Assembly: GCA_910583895.1 (NCBI GenBank)
Contig: CAJTYJ010000033.1
Location: 1-42,822 of the forward strand
Source: an uncultured Lachnospiraceae bacterium
Lineage (GTDB): Bacteria > Bacillota > Clostridia > Lachnospirales > Lachnospiraceae
DNA length: 42,822 bases
Direction of reading: 5' to 3'
The translations under genes and the position numbers were made by a program. Shown piece by piece: positions 34,459 to 42,822 of this stretch (positions are counted from its first letter, which is position 1; the number at the start of each line of letters is the position of its first letter). The notes beneath the pieces are model-generated. The model was given only the letters and a program-made list of their open reading frames with translations. It was not told the origin of the DNA and did no database searches.

Positions 34459-35495
34459 TAGACCTGAAATCTCTGACTCTATTGGAGCTTCAGCAGGAGA
34501 TGGAAAAACTGGGGGAGAAAAAGTTCCGGGCAAAGCAGATCTATGGCTGGATCCACGAAAAGCTGGCGGATCGTTTTGAGGAGATGACCAATCTCTCCAA
34601 AGACTTAAGAGAACGTCTGGAACAGGAATACGAGCTGCCGGTACTAAAAATCATACAGGTGCAGAAGTCCGCGCAGGATGGTACCTGTAAGTTTCTGTTC
34701 GGCCTTCCGGACGGACATGTGATCGAGAGCGTACTGATGCGATATCATCACGGCAACTCGGTCTGCATTTCTTCTCAGGTAGGCTGCCGGATGGGCTGCC
34801 GGTTCTGTGCTTCGACGCTGGGCGGGTTAAAGCGCGGGCTTCGGCCTTCGGAAATGCTGGATCAGATCTATCAGATCCAGAAGTGGTCCAAAGAGCGGGT
34901 ACACAACGTGGTAGTCATGGGAACCGGGGAGCCGCTGGACAACTATGATGCCCTGCTTCGATTCCTGAATCTGCTCACCTGTGAAGGTGGCCTTCATATC
35001 AGCCAGAGAAATGTGACGGTATCCACCTGCGGAATTGTGCCCAGGATGCGTCAGCTGGCGGAGGAAAAGCTGCAGATTACGCTGGCGTTATCTTTGCATG
35101 CCTCCAGCCAGGAAAAAAGAAAGATGCTGATGCCGGTGGCAAACCGCTATGAGCTTTCAGACGTTCTTGACGCCTGCCGGTATTATTTTGAACAGACGAA
35201 GAGACGCATCAGCTTTGAGTACAGTCTGGTGGGCGGTGTAAACGACGGGGAAGAAGATGCAGAAGAGCTGATCGCTCTGATTCGGTCTTTGAACTGTCAT
35301 GTGAATCTGATTCCGGTGAATCCGATCAAAGAGCGGGATTATGTACAGTCCGGACACCAGACGATTGTGAATTTCAAAAATAAACTTGAAAAATCAGGAA
35401 TAGTTGTTACAATAAGAAGAGAAATGGGTCGGGATATCGACGGCGCCTGCGGGCAGCTTCGCAGAAGTTATTTGGACATGGAAAAAGAGAGGTGA
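34455..35495 (+). CDS. rlmN: dual-specificity 23S rRNA/tRNA adenine-C2 methyltransferase
   Basis: The protein is 346 residues. It is a radical SAM enzyme with SSQVGCRMGCRFCAST (CX3CX2C), VVMGTGEPLDNYDA, SLHASSQEKR and a C-terminal conserved cysteine in DGACGQL. RlmN methylates A2503 of 23S rRNA and A37 of some tRNAs. The frame is open from 34350, but the ATG at 34455 gives the family N-terminus and overlaps the rsmB stop as ATGA. prpC follows after six bases. Confidence 0.96.
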   Translation: MIDLKSLTLLELQQEMEKLGEKKFRAKQIYGWIHEKLADRFEEMTNLSKDLRERLEQEYELPVLKIIQVQKSAQDGTCKFLFGLPDGHVIESVLMRYHHGNSVCISSQVGCRMGCRFCASTLGGLKRGLRPSEMLDQIYQIQKWSKERVHNVVVMGTGEPLDNYDALLRFLNLLTCEGGLHISQRNVTVSTCGIVPRMRQLAEEKLQITLALSLHASSQEKRKMLMPVANRYELSDVLDACRYYFEQTKRRISFEYSLVGGVNDGEEDAEELIALIRSLNCHVNLIPVNPIKERDYVQSGHQTIVNFKNKLEKSGIVVTIRREMGRDIDGACGQLRRSYLDMEKER

Positions 35496-35501
35496 AGACC
35501 T

Positions 35502-36230
35502 ATGCAGACATCGGTTGCGATGACAGATATTGGACGCAGAAGAAAAGTGAATCAGGATTATGTGTATGCTTCCGACCAGCCGGTGGGGAATCTTCCGAAT
35601 CTCTATCTTGTTGCCGATGGAATGGGAGGTCATAAAGCAGGAGAGCTGGCATCTTCTTATGGGGTACAAAAGGTGGTGGAGGCAGTCTGCCGCTGTACAG
35701 ATACCAGACCTGCGCTGATCCTTCAGAAGGCAGTCCGCTATGCAAATTTTCAGTTATATCAGAAAGCAAAAGAAAGTGAAGATTACTATGGGATGGGAAC
35801 TACCCTGGTGGCTCTTAGTATCTTAGGTCAGGAAGCATTGGCTGTAAATATTGGGGACAGCCGGCTGTATGAGATAACACAGGAAGGGATCCGGCAGATT
35901 TCAGAGGATCATTCTCTGGTGGCAGAACTGGTCCGTAAAGGAGAATTAAGCCCGAAAGAGGCAAGGCTGCATCCGGATAAGAATATCATTACACGCGCTC
36001 TGGGGATCCAGGGGGAGGCAGAGCTGGATTTGTTTTCTTTTCAGGTGAAGGCGGGAAGCCGGTATCTGCTGTGCTCTGACGGCCTTAGCAATATGGTTGA
36101 GGATCCAACCCTCTGCCGCCTGATTCAAAAGGACCGTACGCTGTATGAGATCGGCGGCAGGCTGATTCTCGAGGCCAATCAGAACGGCGGAACGGACAAT
36201 ATTGCAGTGGTGCTGGTGGAAATAGTATGA
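35502..36230 (+). CDS. prpC: PP2C-type protein phosphatase
   Basis: The protein is 242 residues. It has the PP2C motifs TDIGRRRKVNQDY, VADGMGGHKAGE (metal-binding aspartate and glycine), GDSRLYEI, EDHSLV and GGTDNIAVVLVEI. In firmicutes it reverses phosphorylation by the adjacent PASTA kinase, acting on cell-wall and translation factors. It is soluble and precedes the kinase gene by 19 bases, the normal order. Confidence 0.95.
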   Translation: MQTSVAMTDIGRRRKVNQDYVYASDQPVGNLPNLYLVADGMGGHKAGELASSYGVQKVVEAVCRCTDTRPALILQKAVRYANFQLYQKAKESEDYYGMGTTLVALSILGQEALAVNIGDSRLYEITQEGIRQISEDHSLVAELVRKGELSPKEARLHPDKNIITRALGIQGEAELDLFSFQVKAGSRYLLCSDGLSNMVEDPTLCRLIQKDRTLYEIGGRLILEANQNGGTDNIAVVLVEIV

Positions 36231-36249
36231 CAGACAGTGAGGTAGGATT

Positions 36250-38370
36250 ATGATAAAAGTTGGAATGATCGTTGGTGACCGCTATGAGATCCTGGAGAAA
36301 GTCGGGGTCGGCGGTATGGCCGAGGTGTTCAAGGGAAAGGACCATAAGCTGAACCGCTTTGTTGCAGTCAAAGTATTAAAGGAAGAATTCCGGGAGAACG
36401 GAGGTTTCATCAAAAAATTCAAAGAAGAAGCGCAGGCGGCGGCAGGACTTGCCCATCCAAACATTGTCAATGTCTACGACGTAGGGGACGAGCGTGGGAT
36501 TTACTATATTGTCATGGAACTGGTGGAAGGGATCACCCTGAAAAATTATATCGAGCGAAAAGGGCGCCTTACGGTTAAGGAGGCCACCAGCATCGCGATT
36601 CAGATGTCCGCAGGTCTGGAAGTGGCTCATAATAATCAGATTGTTCACCGGGATATCAAGCCGCAGAATATCATTATTTCCAGAGAAGGGAAGGTGAAAG
36701 TAACCGATTTTGGGATCGCCAAGGCGACCACTTCCCAGACCACCACTTCGGCGGCTATGGGTTCCGTCCATTATGCGTCTCCGGAGCAGGCGCGGGGCGG
36801 CTATGTGGATCACAGAAGCGATATCTACTCCCTGGGCGTGGTACTTTATGAGATGGTGACCGGTAGAGTTCCTTTCGACGGAGATACGGCTGTGACTGTT
36901 GCCGTGAAGCATCTGCAGGAAGAGATGGTTGCGCCTACCACCTACAACAGCGAGATTCCTTTCAGCCTGGAACAGATCATCCGCAAATGTATGGAAAAAA
37001 GTCCGGACCGCCGCTATCAGGATATCGAGGATCTTCTGGCAGATTTGAAACAGTCCTTGATGGATCCGGAAGGGGATTTTGTGCAGATGGTTGATCTGGA
37101 CTCCCAGGCCAGGACGGTGGTTATGCGAAAAGAGACCACATCCAAAGTCCGGGCTGCAAGACGGGCAGAACCGGTGGAAGAAGAGGATGACGAGGATGAG
37201 GAAGATTATGAAGACGATGAGGATGAGGAGGACGACGAAGAAGAATTAAGTCCGGCGGTGGAACGGATTATGACCATTGCAGGAGTGGCTCTGGCCATTC
37301 TCATCGTTGCAGTGCTGCTCTTTCTCCTTTCCCGTATGCTGGGGATCAAAGGAGGGTCTGATCAGAAAGAAGAAAATGGGCAGCAGACAGAACAGGATTC
37401 GGGAGATGAAAAAAACGAGGACGACGATGAAGTCAATACGGTTGTCATGCCAGATCTTCTTGGCAAGACCATGACAGAGGCAAAGACAGAGCTTAGCAAT
37501 CTGGGGATCAGCATTACGCTGAAGGGCAGCGAAAGCTCTACAAAATATGCGGCGGGCCAGATTATACAACAAAATGTTGATTCCGGAACCCGGGTGGCAG
37601 TCGGAAGTTCGGTGGAAGTGGTGGTAGCCGGAGCCGGAAGCGGTTCCTCTTCCGGATCGGGCAGCAGTTCTTCCGGACAGCAGACGGAGAAGCCGGAGGA
37701 AACTCAGAAGGCTACGGTACCGAAGGTGGAAGGACAGACAGAAGCCAACGCAAAGAGTGCTTTGGAGGCCGCCGGGCTGAAGACCGGGACGGTGACAGAA
37801 GCCAACAGTGATACGGTGGAGAGCGGGATAGTTATTTCTCAGACACCTTCTGGAAATACCAGTGTGGAAAAAGGCACAACAGTAAATCTGGTAATCAGTA
37901 AGGGACCGGCCGGCGTCAAAGTGACAGACGTCATCGGACATGAAGAGACCCGGGCAGAAAAAGAACTGCAGGCAGACGGTTTTGTGGTGGCGGTAAAGGA
38001 TGTCTATTCGGATGAGCTGAGTGAAGGTCTGGTGGTCAGTACCAGTCCCGATACGGGCAGCCTTGCGGCGCCGGGAAGCACGGTAACCATTAGTGTCAGC
38101 AGAGGGCGTGAGCAGGTAAAGATTCCTTCTGTCAGTGTGGGGATGACCTTTGAACAGGCGAGAGAAAAATTGGAGGATGCAGGTTTTGAGGGAAGGATCA
38201 AGGAAGGCACAGAACCCAGTGATTCTGTGGGGGAAGGATTTGTGACCCGCTATGATCCTGCGAAGACCGTGGATCCCCAGGGGACGGTGACGATCTATGT
38301 CAGCACCGGTTCTGCCAGCAGACCGGAGGAACCCAAGGAAGATTCGGTAACCGGTCTTCCGTCGGACTGA
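36250..38370 (+). CDS. prkC: PASTA-domain serine/threonine protein kinase
   Basis: The protein is 706 residues. The kinase domain (about 12-270) has the glycine loop GVGGMAEV, the lysine at 41, VHRDIKPQNI and TDFGIAKA. A very acidic stretch (about 309-333) precedes one membrane helix (about 339-361). Outside the membrane are four PASTA repeats (about 395-460, 488-551, 555-620, 622-688), with a Ser/Gly-rich linker after the first. PASTA domains bind muropeptides or lipid II, so the kinase can sense cell-wall state. It is paired with prpC and followed by rsgA, the usual arrangement. Also called pknB or stk1. Confidence 0.95.
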   Translation: MIKVGMIVGDRYEILEKVGVGGMAEVFKGKDHKLNRFVAVKVLKEEFRENGGFIKKFKEEAQAAAGLAHPNIVNVYDVGDERGIYYIVMELVEGITLKNYIERKGRLTVKEATSIAIQMSAGLEVAHNNQIVHRDIKPQNIIISREGKVKVTDFGIAKATTSQTTTSAAMGSVHYASPEQARGGYVDHRSDIYSLGVVLYEMVTGRVPFDGDTAVTVAVKHLQEEMVAPTTYNSEIPFSLEQIIRKCMEKSPDRRYQDIEDLLADLKQSLMDPEGDFVQMVDLDSQARTVVMRKETTSKVRAARRAEPVEEEDDEDEEDYEDDEDEEDDEEELSPAVERIMTIAGVALAILIVAVLLFLLSRMLGIKGGSDQKEENGQQTEQDSGDEKNEDDDEVNTVVMPDLLGKTMTEAKTELSNLGISITLKGSESSTKYAAGQIIQQNVDSGTRVAVGSSVEVVVAGAGSGSSSGSGSSSSGQQTEKPEETQKATVPKVEGQTEANAKSALEAAGLKTGTVTEANSDTVESGIVISQTPSGNTSVEKGTTVNLVISKGPAGVKVTDVIGHEETRAEKELQADGFVVAVKDVYSDELSEGLVVSTSPDTGSLAAPGSTVTISVSRGREQVKIPSVSVGMTFEQAREKLEDAGFEGRIKEGTEPSDSVGEGFVTRYDPAKTVDPQGTVTIYVSTGSASRPEEPKEDSVTGLPSD

Positions 38371-38387
38371 CAGGCAGTTTTGAAGCC

Positions 38388-39275
38388 ATGAAGGGAAGGA
38401 TTACGAAAGGGATTGCAGGCTTTTACTATGTGTATGTGGAAGGAAGCGGTCTCTATGAATGCAGGGCAAAAGGGATCTTTCGCAATCAGGGCCGAAAGCC
38501 CCTGGTAGGCGATGAGGTGGAGATCGAGATTCTGGATCAGGAGAAAAAAGAGGGCAGCATTGTAAGTCTGCTTCCGCGCAGCTGTGAGCTGATACGTCCG
38601 GCCGTGGCCAATGTGGATCAGGCGCTGGTGGTCTTTGCGGCGGCCAGGCCAAAGCCCAATCTGTCTCTGCTGGACCGGTTTCTGGTTATGATGGACCAGC
38701 AGTCCATTGACACCATCATCTGTTTTAATAAGAAGGATGAGGCTTCTGATGAAGAGATTCAGAGGCTGTCTGATATTTATTCCGGCTGTAAAAGCAGAGT
38801 TTTGTTTGTCAGCGCAAAGTATCAGGAAGGAACGGAAAAGTTAGAAGAATGGCTGCTGGGACATACGACGACGGTGGCCGGACCTTCCGGAGTGGGAAAA
38901 TCCACACTGATTAATCTTCTGGTGCCGGATGCGTGCATGCAGACAGGAGCCATCAGTCAGAAGATTGACCGCGGCAGGCATACGACCCGGCACTCGGAGC
39001 TGTTTCGGATCGGGGAAGACAGTTATCTGTTCGACACGCCGGGATTCAGTTCTCTGGAACTTGCCGGTCTGAGTAAAGAAGATCTGAGGCATAGCTTTCC
39101 GGAATTTCGGGAGCATGAGGGCAGATGTCGGTTTCAGGGCTGCCTTCATCTTATGGAGCCCGGGTGCAGTGTGAAAGAAGCGGTGGAGGAAAGCCGTATC
39201 AGCAGGGAGCGGTATGAGAGCTACGCCCTGCTGTTTCAAGGACTTCAGGAAAAGGAAAAAAGGAGGTATTCGTAA
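38388..39275 (+). CDS. rsgA: small ribosomal subunit biogenesis GTPase
   Basis: The protein is 295 residues. An N-terminal OB fold is followed by a circularly permuted GTPase: FNKKDEAS (G4) comes before GPSGVGKSTLIN (G1) and DTPGFSSLEL (G3). A C-terminal zinc site has CRFQGCLHLMEPGC. It acts late in 30S assembly. The start has no strong binding site, so coupling to the upstream kinase gene, 17 bases away, is plausible. rpe starts three bases after its stop. Confidence 0.95.
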   Translation: MKGRITKGIAGFYYVYVEGSGLYECRAKGIFRNQGRKPLVGDEVEIEILDQEKKEGSIVSLLPRSCELIRPAVANVDQALVVFAAARPKPNLSLLDRFLVMMDQQSIDTIICFNKKDEASDEEIQRLSDIYSGCKSRVLFVSAKYQEGTEKLEEWLLGHTTTVAGPSGVGKSTLINLLVPDACMQTGAISQKIDRGRHTTRHSELFRIGEDSYLFDTPGFSSLELAGLSKEDLRHSFPEFREHEGRCRFQGCLHLMEPGCSVKEAVEESRISRERYESYALLFQGLQEKEKRRYS

Positions 39276-39277
39276 CG

Positions 39278-39940
39278 ATGAAATTTATTCTGTCACCATC
39301 CATATTGTCTGCAGATTTTACACATCTGGGAGAAGATATCCGGCAGGTTAAAGCGGCAGGTGCACAATATCTGCACTATGATGTCATGGATGGTGCTTTT
39401 GTTCCAAGCATCTCTTTTGGAATGCCGGTGCTTCGGTCCGTGCGGAAGTTTACGGATCTGGTACTGGATGTTCATTTGATGATTGAAAAGCCGGAGCGCT
39501 ATGTGGATGAGTTCGCTGACTGCGGAGCAGATATGCTTACCATCCATTATGAGGCCTGTGAGGATCTGCAAGGTACCCTTCGCCGCATCCGGGAAAAGGG
39601 TATGAAGTGTGGTGTGGCTTTAAAACCTGGTACGTCCAATGCGGTGCTTTCGGATGTGCTGGATCAGGTGGATATGATTCTTCTGATGACGGTGGAGCCG
39701 GGGTTTGGCGGACAGTCTTATCTTCCTGCATCCACGGAGAAAATCAGAGAGCTTCGCCGGATGGTGGAAGAGCGGGGCTTAAATGTGGATATCGAGGTGG
39801 ACGGCGGCATCAAAAAAGAAAATCTTTCCGAAGTACTGGGAGCAGGAGCCAATGTGATCGTGGCAGGGTCTGCAATCTTTGCAGGGGATATAGAACAGAA
39901 TGTAAAAGATTTCCAGGTCATCATGGATGGAAGGAAGTAG
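39278..39940 (+). CDS. rpe: ribulose-phosphate 3-epimerase
   Basis: The protein is 220 residues, a TIM barrel with LSPSILSADFTHLGEDI, HYDVMDGAFVPSISFG, DVHLMIEKPE, TVEPGFGGQSY and DGGIKKENL at the expected strand ends, including the metal-binding histidines and aspartates. It interconverts ribulose 5-phosphate and xylulose 5-phosphate. AGGAGG is upstream. It is co-transcribed with rsgA and thiN. Confidence 0.96.
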   Translation: MKFILSPSILSADFTHLGEDIRQVKAAGAQYLHYDVMDGAFVPSISFGMPVLRSVRKFTDLVLDVHLMIEKPERYVDEFADCGADMLTIHYEACEDLQGTLRRIREKGMKCGVALKPGTSNAVLSDVLDQVDMILLMTVEPGFGGQSYLPASTEKIRELRRMVEERGLNVDIEVDGGIKKENLSEVLGAGANVIVAGSAIFAGDIEQNVKDFQVIMDGRK

Positions 39941-39943
39941 ACG

Positions 39944-40594
39944 GTGCATACATTGATTATCAGCGGGGGCAATATCGAGTTCGATCTTGCCCTCTCACTT
40001 TTGGAAAAAAACTATGATCATATTATCGCGGTAGACGGCGGACTCGGTTTTTGCAGGGAACACAAGATCGTGCCCACCAGGATTGTGGGCGATTTCGATA
40101 CCCTGTCTCCAGAGGTCCTGAAGTGGTATCAGGAACACACAAAGATTGAGATCCGGAAGTTCAATCCAGTTAAGGATGCCACGGACACCCAGATTGCCGT
40201 GGAGCTGGCGCTGGAGCTGGGCAGCCGAAAGATCACGATACTAGGCGGAACCGGCACCAGGCTGGACCATGTGCTTGGGAATATTCAGACACTGTATGCG
40301 GCTCTGGATAAGGGAGCAGATGCTCAGATTCTGGACCGGCATAACCGGATTCGCCTGATCAAAGAACGATGGGTGATCAAAAAATCGGAGCAGTACGGGA
40401 CTTATTTTTCTCTGATCCCGTACACGGCGGATGTGTATGGCGTGACTTTAAAAGGTGCGAAATATCCGCTGACGGACTATCATTTTACGGTTCTTGGAAC
40501 CGGAAGCCTGGGGGTATCCAATGAGATTGCAGAGAGTCAGGTGGAGATCTCTATAAAGAGCGGAATTCTGATCCTGATCGAGTCGAAGGACTGA
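39944..40594 (+). CDS. thiN: thiamine pyrophosphokinase
   Basis: The protein is 216 residues from a GTG start. It has AVDGGLGFCREH, GDFDTLSPE, FNPVKDATDTQIAVELAL and GGTGTRLDHVLGNI, the thiamine pyrophosphokinase pattern. It converts thiamine to thiamine diphosphate, the cofactor of the transketolase encoded earlier in the window. The start lies three bases after rpe, with its binding site GGAAGG inside the rpe end. It is the last gene of the conserved series. Confidence 0.92.
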   Translation: MHTLIISGGNIEFDLALSLLEKNYDHIIAVDGGLGFCREHKIVPTRIVGDFDTLSPEVLKWYQEHTKIEIRKFNPVKDATDTQIAVELALELGSRKITILGGTGTRLDHVLGNIQTLYAALDKGADAQILDRHNRIRLIKERWVIKKSEQYGTYFSLIPYTADVYGVTLKGAKYPLTDYHFTVLGTGSLGVSNEIAESQVEISIKSGILILIESKD

Positions 40595-40672
40595 GCGGGA
40601 AGCTTCTTTGGGGGCGGAACGGTCGGTGGCCGGAAAAAGAAGTATCTGTAGAACAACAATGGGAGGAAGACG

Positions 40673-41764
40673 ATGAAGAAGAGAATATTGATTTTATTAC
40701 TGTGCAGTTGTACAGCGGGTTTTCTGCTGGCAGGATGTGGTTCTGAAGGAACAGAAGGAGGACAGGAGGCAGCCGGCTCAGAGGTGGCACAGGACTGGCA
40801 GACATTATATGATCTGGGTATGAAGTATCTGGAGGAGGAGAACTATGAGGAGGCAGTCAAAGCCTTTACATCCGCGCTGGAGGCAGATCCCGAGCGGGCA
40901 GAGGTTTATACGGCCCGGGGGAATGCCTATATTCTCAGCGGCGAAAAGGAAGAACATTTGACTGCGGCACTGGCAGACTATGAGAAAGCGCTTGGTCTGA
41001 CAGAGATTTCTGCAGAGGCGTACCTCGGCGTGGCAGATGTGTATATCCGGCAGGCGGACTACGGGAAGGCTCTGGAAATTCTGAACCTGGGACTGGAAAA
41101 GACGGGCAATGACGAAAAGATTGCAGATAAGATCGCCAAGATCGAGGAAGGAAGGATCACAGATTCGGAGGGAAAGGATCGGAGGATGTCTTATTATGAG
41201 GAAGGAGTTCTGTATGGATATGTAGAGTATTCTTACGAGGAGGGAAGAGTAAGCTGTATGACTACCCAAGATCCAGACGGAAATCAGACGGGAGATGGGG
41301 AATGTCTCTACGATGAACAGGGGAATCAGATCCAGTATTGGAGCGGAAGTGTCAGCGACGATGACATGGTAGTATTGTGCAGGCATTTGTGTGAGTATGA
41401 CGAAAACGGAAATTGTATAAAGAATACGCAATATCGCCCGGATGGAAGTGTTATGCATACTAAGTTGTATGAATATGATGAAAATGGAAAATTGATAAAA
41501 CTCACTTACTATAGTGAAAGTGGGGACGTCTTGAGTAATGAATTGTTTGAATATGATGGAAATGGAAATAGAATAAAAAACAATTGCTATTCAGGTGATG
41601 GGACATTGAGGGAATTTTTCCAGTATGAATATGATGAAAATGGAACGCAGACCAAACAGGAGCATTATGATGCAGATGGGACGATGCTGGGATATATTAC
41701 GTGGGAGCTTGATGAAAACGGAGAGCAGATCAGCCAGAATGTAGTGAGTCTGGTGGAGGAATAA
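40673..41764 (+). CDS. TPR lipoprotein with C-terminal YD-like repeats
   Basis: The protein is 363 residues. The signal peptide ends in the lipobox LLAGC (cysteine at about 22), so it is probably a surface lipoprotein. Residues about 42-160 form TPR helices (LYDLGMKYLEEENYEEAVKAF and following repeats). The C-terminal 170 residues hold four or more copies of a YEYDENGNxIKxxxY...DG unit resembling RHS/YD beta repeats. The repeat part is more AT-rich than the N-terminal half, which suggests recent expansion or a different origin. GGGAGGAAG precedes the ATG. Function unknown; protein or glycan binding at the cell surface is a reasonable guess. Confidence 0.75.
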   Translation: MKKRILILLLCSCTAGFLLAGCGSEGTEGGQEAAGSEVAQDWQTLYDLGMKYLEEENYEEAVKAFTSALEADPERAEVYTARGNAYILSGEKEEHLTAALADYEKALGLTEISAEAYLGVADVYIRQADYGKALEILNLGLEKTGNDEKIADKIAKIEEGRITDSEGKDRRMSYYEEGVLYGYVEYSYEEGRVSCMTTQDPDGNQTGDGECLYDEQGNQIQYWSGSVSDDDMVVLCRHLCEYDENGNCIKNTQYRPDGSVMHTKLYEYDENGKLIKLTYYSESGDVLSNELFEYDGNGNRIKNNCYSGDGTLREFFQYEYDENGTQTKQEHYDADGTMLGYITWELDENGEQISQNVVSLVEE

Positions 41765-41826
41765 AAAGCTGTGACAGCAAGTTTTTGTAAAGCCACACAG
41801 CAAATCCTTCATAGCAAGTTTTTTGC

Positions 41827-41855
41827 TTGACAGAGGAAATGGACTGTGATATAGT
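41827..41855 (+). promoter_or_regulatory. promoter of rpsB-tsf
   Basis: TTGACA (41827-41832), 17 bases, TATAGT (41850-41855), close to consensus. Transcription should start near 41862, leaving a leader of about 137 bases before rpsB. Confidence 0.8.
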
Positions 41856-41861
41856 ATACAA

Positions 41862-41998
41862 GGCTGTTTGCGCAGGTAGGTTCTGGCAGGCGGCTTACGC
41901 AAATAATCACGCGGACGGATTTTTGGAGCGGTGCCCTTTTCGGGTTCTCCAAAAAGCAAAGGTCCGGCGGAAGAAAAACCGAAACGGAGGAAGAAAAA
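41862..41998 (+). promoter_or_regulatory. structured 5' leader of rpsB, candidate S2 autoregulatory RNA
   Basis: Two hairpins are visible. TTTGCG (41867-41872) pairs with CGCAAA (41898-41903). TTTTTGGAG (41920-41928) pairs with CTCCAAAAA (41947-41955), with an inner GCCC/GGGT pairing and an outer GGAC/GTCC pair at 41913-41916 and 41962-41965. No T run follows, so it is not a simple terminator. Ribosomal protein leaders often bind their own product; binding by S2 is inference. Confidence 0.55.
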
Positions 41999-42736
41999 AT
42001 GAGCGTAATTTCAATGAAACAGTTACTGGAAGCAGGTGTACATTTCGGCCATCAGACCAGAAGATGGAATCCTAAGATGGCAGAGTACATTTACACAGAG
42101 AGAAATGGCATCTACATCATCGACCTGCAGAAATCCGTAGGCAAGGTGGATGAAGCTTACAAAGCAGTTGCAGATATTGCGGCAGAAGGCGGAAGCATTC
42201 TCTTTGTGGGAACCAAAAAGCAGGCGCAGGATGCGATTGCTCTTGAGGCAGAGCGCTGCGGCATGTTCTATGTCAATGAAAGATGGCTGGGCGGTATGCT
42301 GACCAACTTCAAGACAATCCAGGGACGTATCAATCGCTTAAAAGAGATCGAGACCATGCAGGAAGACGGAACCTTTGACGTTCTGCCGAAGAAGGAAGTC
42401 ATCGCTCTGAAAAAAGAGATGGAGAAGCTTCAGAAGAACTTAGGCGGCATCAAAGAGATGAAGAGAATCCCGGATGCGATCTTTGTGGTAGACCCGAAAA
42501 AAGAGAGAATCTGTGTGCAGGAAGCGCATACCCTCGGTATTCCGCTGATCGGTATCTGTGATACCAACTGTGATCCGGAAGAACTGGATTATGTGATTCC
42601 GGGCAATGATGATGCGATCCGCGCCGTTAAACTGATCGTTTCCAAGATGGCAGATGCTGTTGTGGAGGCAAGACAGGGAGAGGCAGAAGACGCAGAAGCT
42701 GCTTACGAAGAGATGGAAGAGCAGGCAGAGGCATAA
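41999..42736 (+). CDS. rpsB: 30S ribosomal protein S2
   Basis: The protein is 245 residues. It has MKQLLEAGVHFGHQTRRWNP, GIYIIDLQKS, FVGTKKQAQDA, NERWLGGMLTNF, VVDPKKERICVQEA and CDTNCDPEELDYVIPGNDDA, all standard for S2, plus an acidic tail. It is a small-subunit protein at the head-body junction. CGGAGGAAG precedes the ATG. tsf follows, as in most bacteria. Confidence 0.98.
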   Translation: MSVISMKQLLEAGVHFGHQTRRWNPKMAEYIYTERNGIYIIDLQKSVGKVDEAYKAVADIAAEGGSILFVGTKKQAQDAIALEAERCGMFYVNERWLGGMLTNFKTIQGRINRLKEIETMQEDGTFDVLPKKEVIALKKEMEKLQKNLGGIKEMKRIPDAIFVVDPKKERICVQEAHTLGIPLIGICDTNCDPEELDYVIPGNDDAIRAVKLIVSKMADAVVEARQGEAEDAEAAYEEMEEQAEA

Positions 42737-42767
42737 TAAGTACAGATTCAACAGGAGGGAAATAGAT

Positions 42768-42822
42768 ATGGCTATTACAGCAGCAATGGTAAAAGAGTTA
42801 AGAGAGATGACCGGTGCAGGCA
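42768..42822 (+). CDS. tsf: elongation factor Ts, N-terminal fragment cut by the window edge
   Basis: The first 18 codons read MAITAAMVKELREMTGAG, the conserved start of EF-Ts, which recharges EF-Tu with GTP. AGGAGGGAAATAGAT precedes the ATG. The gene continues beyond the window. Confidence 0.95.
   Translation, partial: MAITAAMVKELREMTGAG

Overview
The window looks like chromosome of a Gram-positive gut-type clostridium, most likely a member of the Lachnospiraceae. This is inferred from the gene families and order: a split transketolase, LuxS, MurE with a meso-DAP signature, QueH, and a priA-def-fmt-(yugP)-rsmB-rlmN-prpC-prkC-rsgA-rpe-thiN series followed by rpsB-tsf. No rRNA, tRNA, CRISPR array, phage genes or transposase gene were seen.

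Positions 1-10654 are a visibly AT-rich cell-surface polysaccharide locus, all on the + strand. It encodes a WcbI-type protein, two radical SAM enzymes, a DXD glycosyltransferase, the complete CapE-CapF-CapG (FnlA-FnlB-FnlC) route from UDP-GlcNAc to UDP-L-FucNAc, and two GT2 glycosyltransferases. Four of these proteins carry what looks like the same Rossmann-like accessory domain, fused to three different kinds of catalytic domain. The second radical SAM gene is split by a frameshift exactly at an eight-G run inside the GGEPT motif, so it is a phase-variable gene, a pseudogene or a homopolymer sequencing error.

From about 10.77 kb the composition becomes more GC-rich. A HisC-like aminotransferase is followed by an AAA-ATPase/PD-(D/E)XK protein whose promoter lies in an inverted repeat, a collapsed remnant of a second ATPase gene, a class I aminotransferase, a YdcF-like protein and a two-subunit transketolase. 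These converge with luxS on a shared terminator. Then come mgtE, trpS, a glyoxalase-fold protein, queH (minus strand), and a NERD-domain/membrane/small-protein cluster that converges with arcC on a second shared terminator. arcC and murE are divergent, and their predicted promoters share a single palindromic -35 hexamer.

From murE onward the + strand carries priA, def, fmt, an inserted-looking ADP-ribosylglycohydrolase gene, yugP, rsmB, rlmN, the PrpC/PrkC phosphatase-kinase pair, rsgA, rpe and thiN. A TPR/YD-like lipoprotein gene follows, then rpsB with a structured leader and the start of tsf. These genes serve replication restart, N-terminal formyl handling, ribosome maturation, cell-wall sensing and translation.

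Four families of short palindromic intergenic elements (about 130-155 bp) lie just upstream of genes. Three of them occur twice. The most notable is a 144-bp element with only 4 differences between copies, which in both cases ends 18-19 bases before a start codon.
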